Of a stretch of DNA of 64,000 nucleotides, positions 63,278 to 64,000 are shown piece after piece (the stretch's first letter is position 1; the number at the start of each line of letters is the position of its first letter). The notes beneath the pieces were generated by a model. The model had not been told where the DNA came from. It searched no databases and worked only from the letters and a program-made list of their open reading frames with translations. The stretch spans positions 85,914,032 through 85,978,031 of the forward strand of contig CM055092.1 in the NCBI GenBank assembly GCA_029204225.1, given 5' to 3'. The position numbers were made by a program, and so were the translations under genes. This stretch comes from Diphasiastrum complanatum. Taxonomy: Eukaryota > Streptophyta > Lycopodiopsida > Lycopodiales > Lycopodiaceae.

Positions 63278-64000
63278 GTGAGTTGTCTAGGTTAGATCTT
63301 TATAGTGTCTACTTATGAATGGGCTTATGTAAAAAGTGAGGAGTGGTTTTGAACCAATCTAATGTTGCATGCTGCTACTTAACGTTCTTCTCTATGGAAG
63401 CTTGTGCATCGACAATTTAGGCAGAATATGATGAAGATAACTTGGAATCTGAAAAAAAGAAGAAAGAGCATGTAGAAATGGAAAAGTTACATGACAAATG
63501 AGTTTTTGCTTGAAAAGATGTTCAAGTTTAAGCCAATAAGTATACCAATGCCATTTGAAAGTTATTAAAGTTTAAGTTGCAAAGGTTCTTAAAAAATTAA
63601 TTATATTGGATTAGATGTATTTATGTTGCTAGAGAACGACATAACATCATGAAGAAAGAAATTTCTACCAAATATGTACTAATCGTATCTATGCTTCATG
63701 ACTAGTAGTTTCTTATATTGCATTCCTTATGGTAAGGTCTTGAGAAATCTTGTAATGTTTTGTGAATAGGATAGATGCTCATGTAATTATGCTTTTTGTA
63801 TAGTATATTTCTGTCAAAGTGGTGATACTTTGGTTGACAGAAACTACTAAGTCTGACATGGATCTAGCCCCCAAGCTATGGATCTCTAGCAATAGCTCAT
63901 CACATAGGAGAGATGCCAATCCAACAACATGAAGCTACTACTCCCCAATCAAGCCCCCCATCAAGGGAGGCCTGGGTATACTTATATCGTCCAAGGTTCC
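63278..64000. other. Intron 7 of the MLO gene
   Basis: It begins with donor GTGAGT at 63,278. No further MLO exon was recognised before the window ends. Confidence 0.6.

Overview
The window looks like nuclear DNA of a seed plant, most likely a flowering plant. It carries an MLO-family gene with plant-type exons and very long introns. Most of the rest is plant retrotransposon wreckage: Ty1/copia elements with initiator-Met tRNA primer sites, a Ty3/gypsy gag piece, LINE, SINE and MITE insertions, and long CT/GA microsatellites. I see no rRNA, tRNA gene or CRISPR array. The species cannot be named from this sequence alone.

Layout. 0-0.13 kb: scrap of copia reverse transcriptase. 0.26-5.47 kb: copy A of a segmental duplication, holding minus-strand exons of a GTPase-like gene that resembles the IRG family. 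It also carries a SINE with target-site duplications and a fold-back element, and it ends in a CT tract. Copy B lies at 28.07-32.29 kb in the same orientation; its GTPase exons are broken. 7.66-11.32 kb: a decayed minus-strand copia element with unequal LTRs, one carrying a greatly expanded GA tract. 11.63-17.65 kb: a complete but inactivated copia element with 262-263 bp LTRs and a 5 bp target-site duplication. It is inserted in a minus-strand reading frame that becomes continuous again when the element is removed in silico. 18.3-19.2 kb: a hAT-like MITE and the C-terminal exons of an MLO relic. 24.2-27.9 kb: a cluster of unrecognised, spliced, AT-rich genes. These are one decayed plus-strand gene, one apparently intact three-exon minus-strand gene of 98 codons, a duplicated exon, a long hairpin, and one plus-strand exon.

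32.3-45.8 kb is a transposon graveyard: the 3' half of a copia element with its LTR, a MITE, a minus-strand copia gag-to-integrase region with its 5' LTR, and a gypsy gag fragment. It also has about 2.4 kb of degenerate tandem repeats and a second copy of the copia LTR. 45.8-50.5 kb is mostly non-coding and includes a GC-rich stretch. From 50,483 to the right edge runs the one clearly gene-like locus: the first seven coding exons of an MLO gene (254 codons, all phases compatible). Its introns hold an antisense LINE fragment, a copia integrase scrap, a hAT MITE with a perfect 8 bp duplication, and hairpins. The C-terminal exons lie beyond the window.

Little here works together as a pathway. 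The biologically interesting candidates are the MLO gene, the IRG-like GTPase with its broken duplicate, the small three-exon orphan gene, and the reading frame split by the copia insertion.
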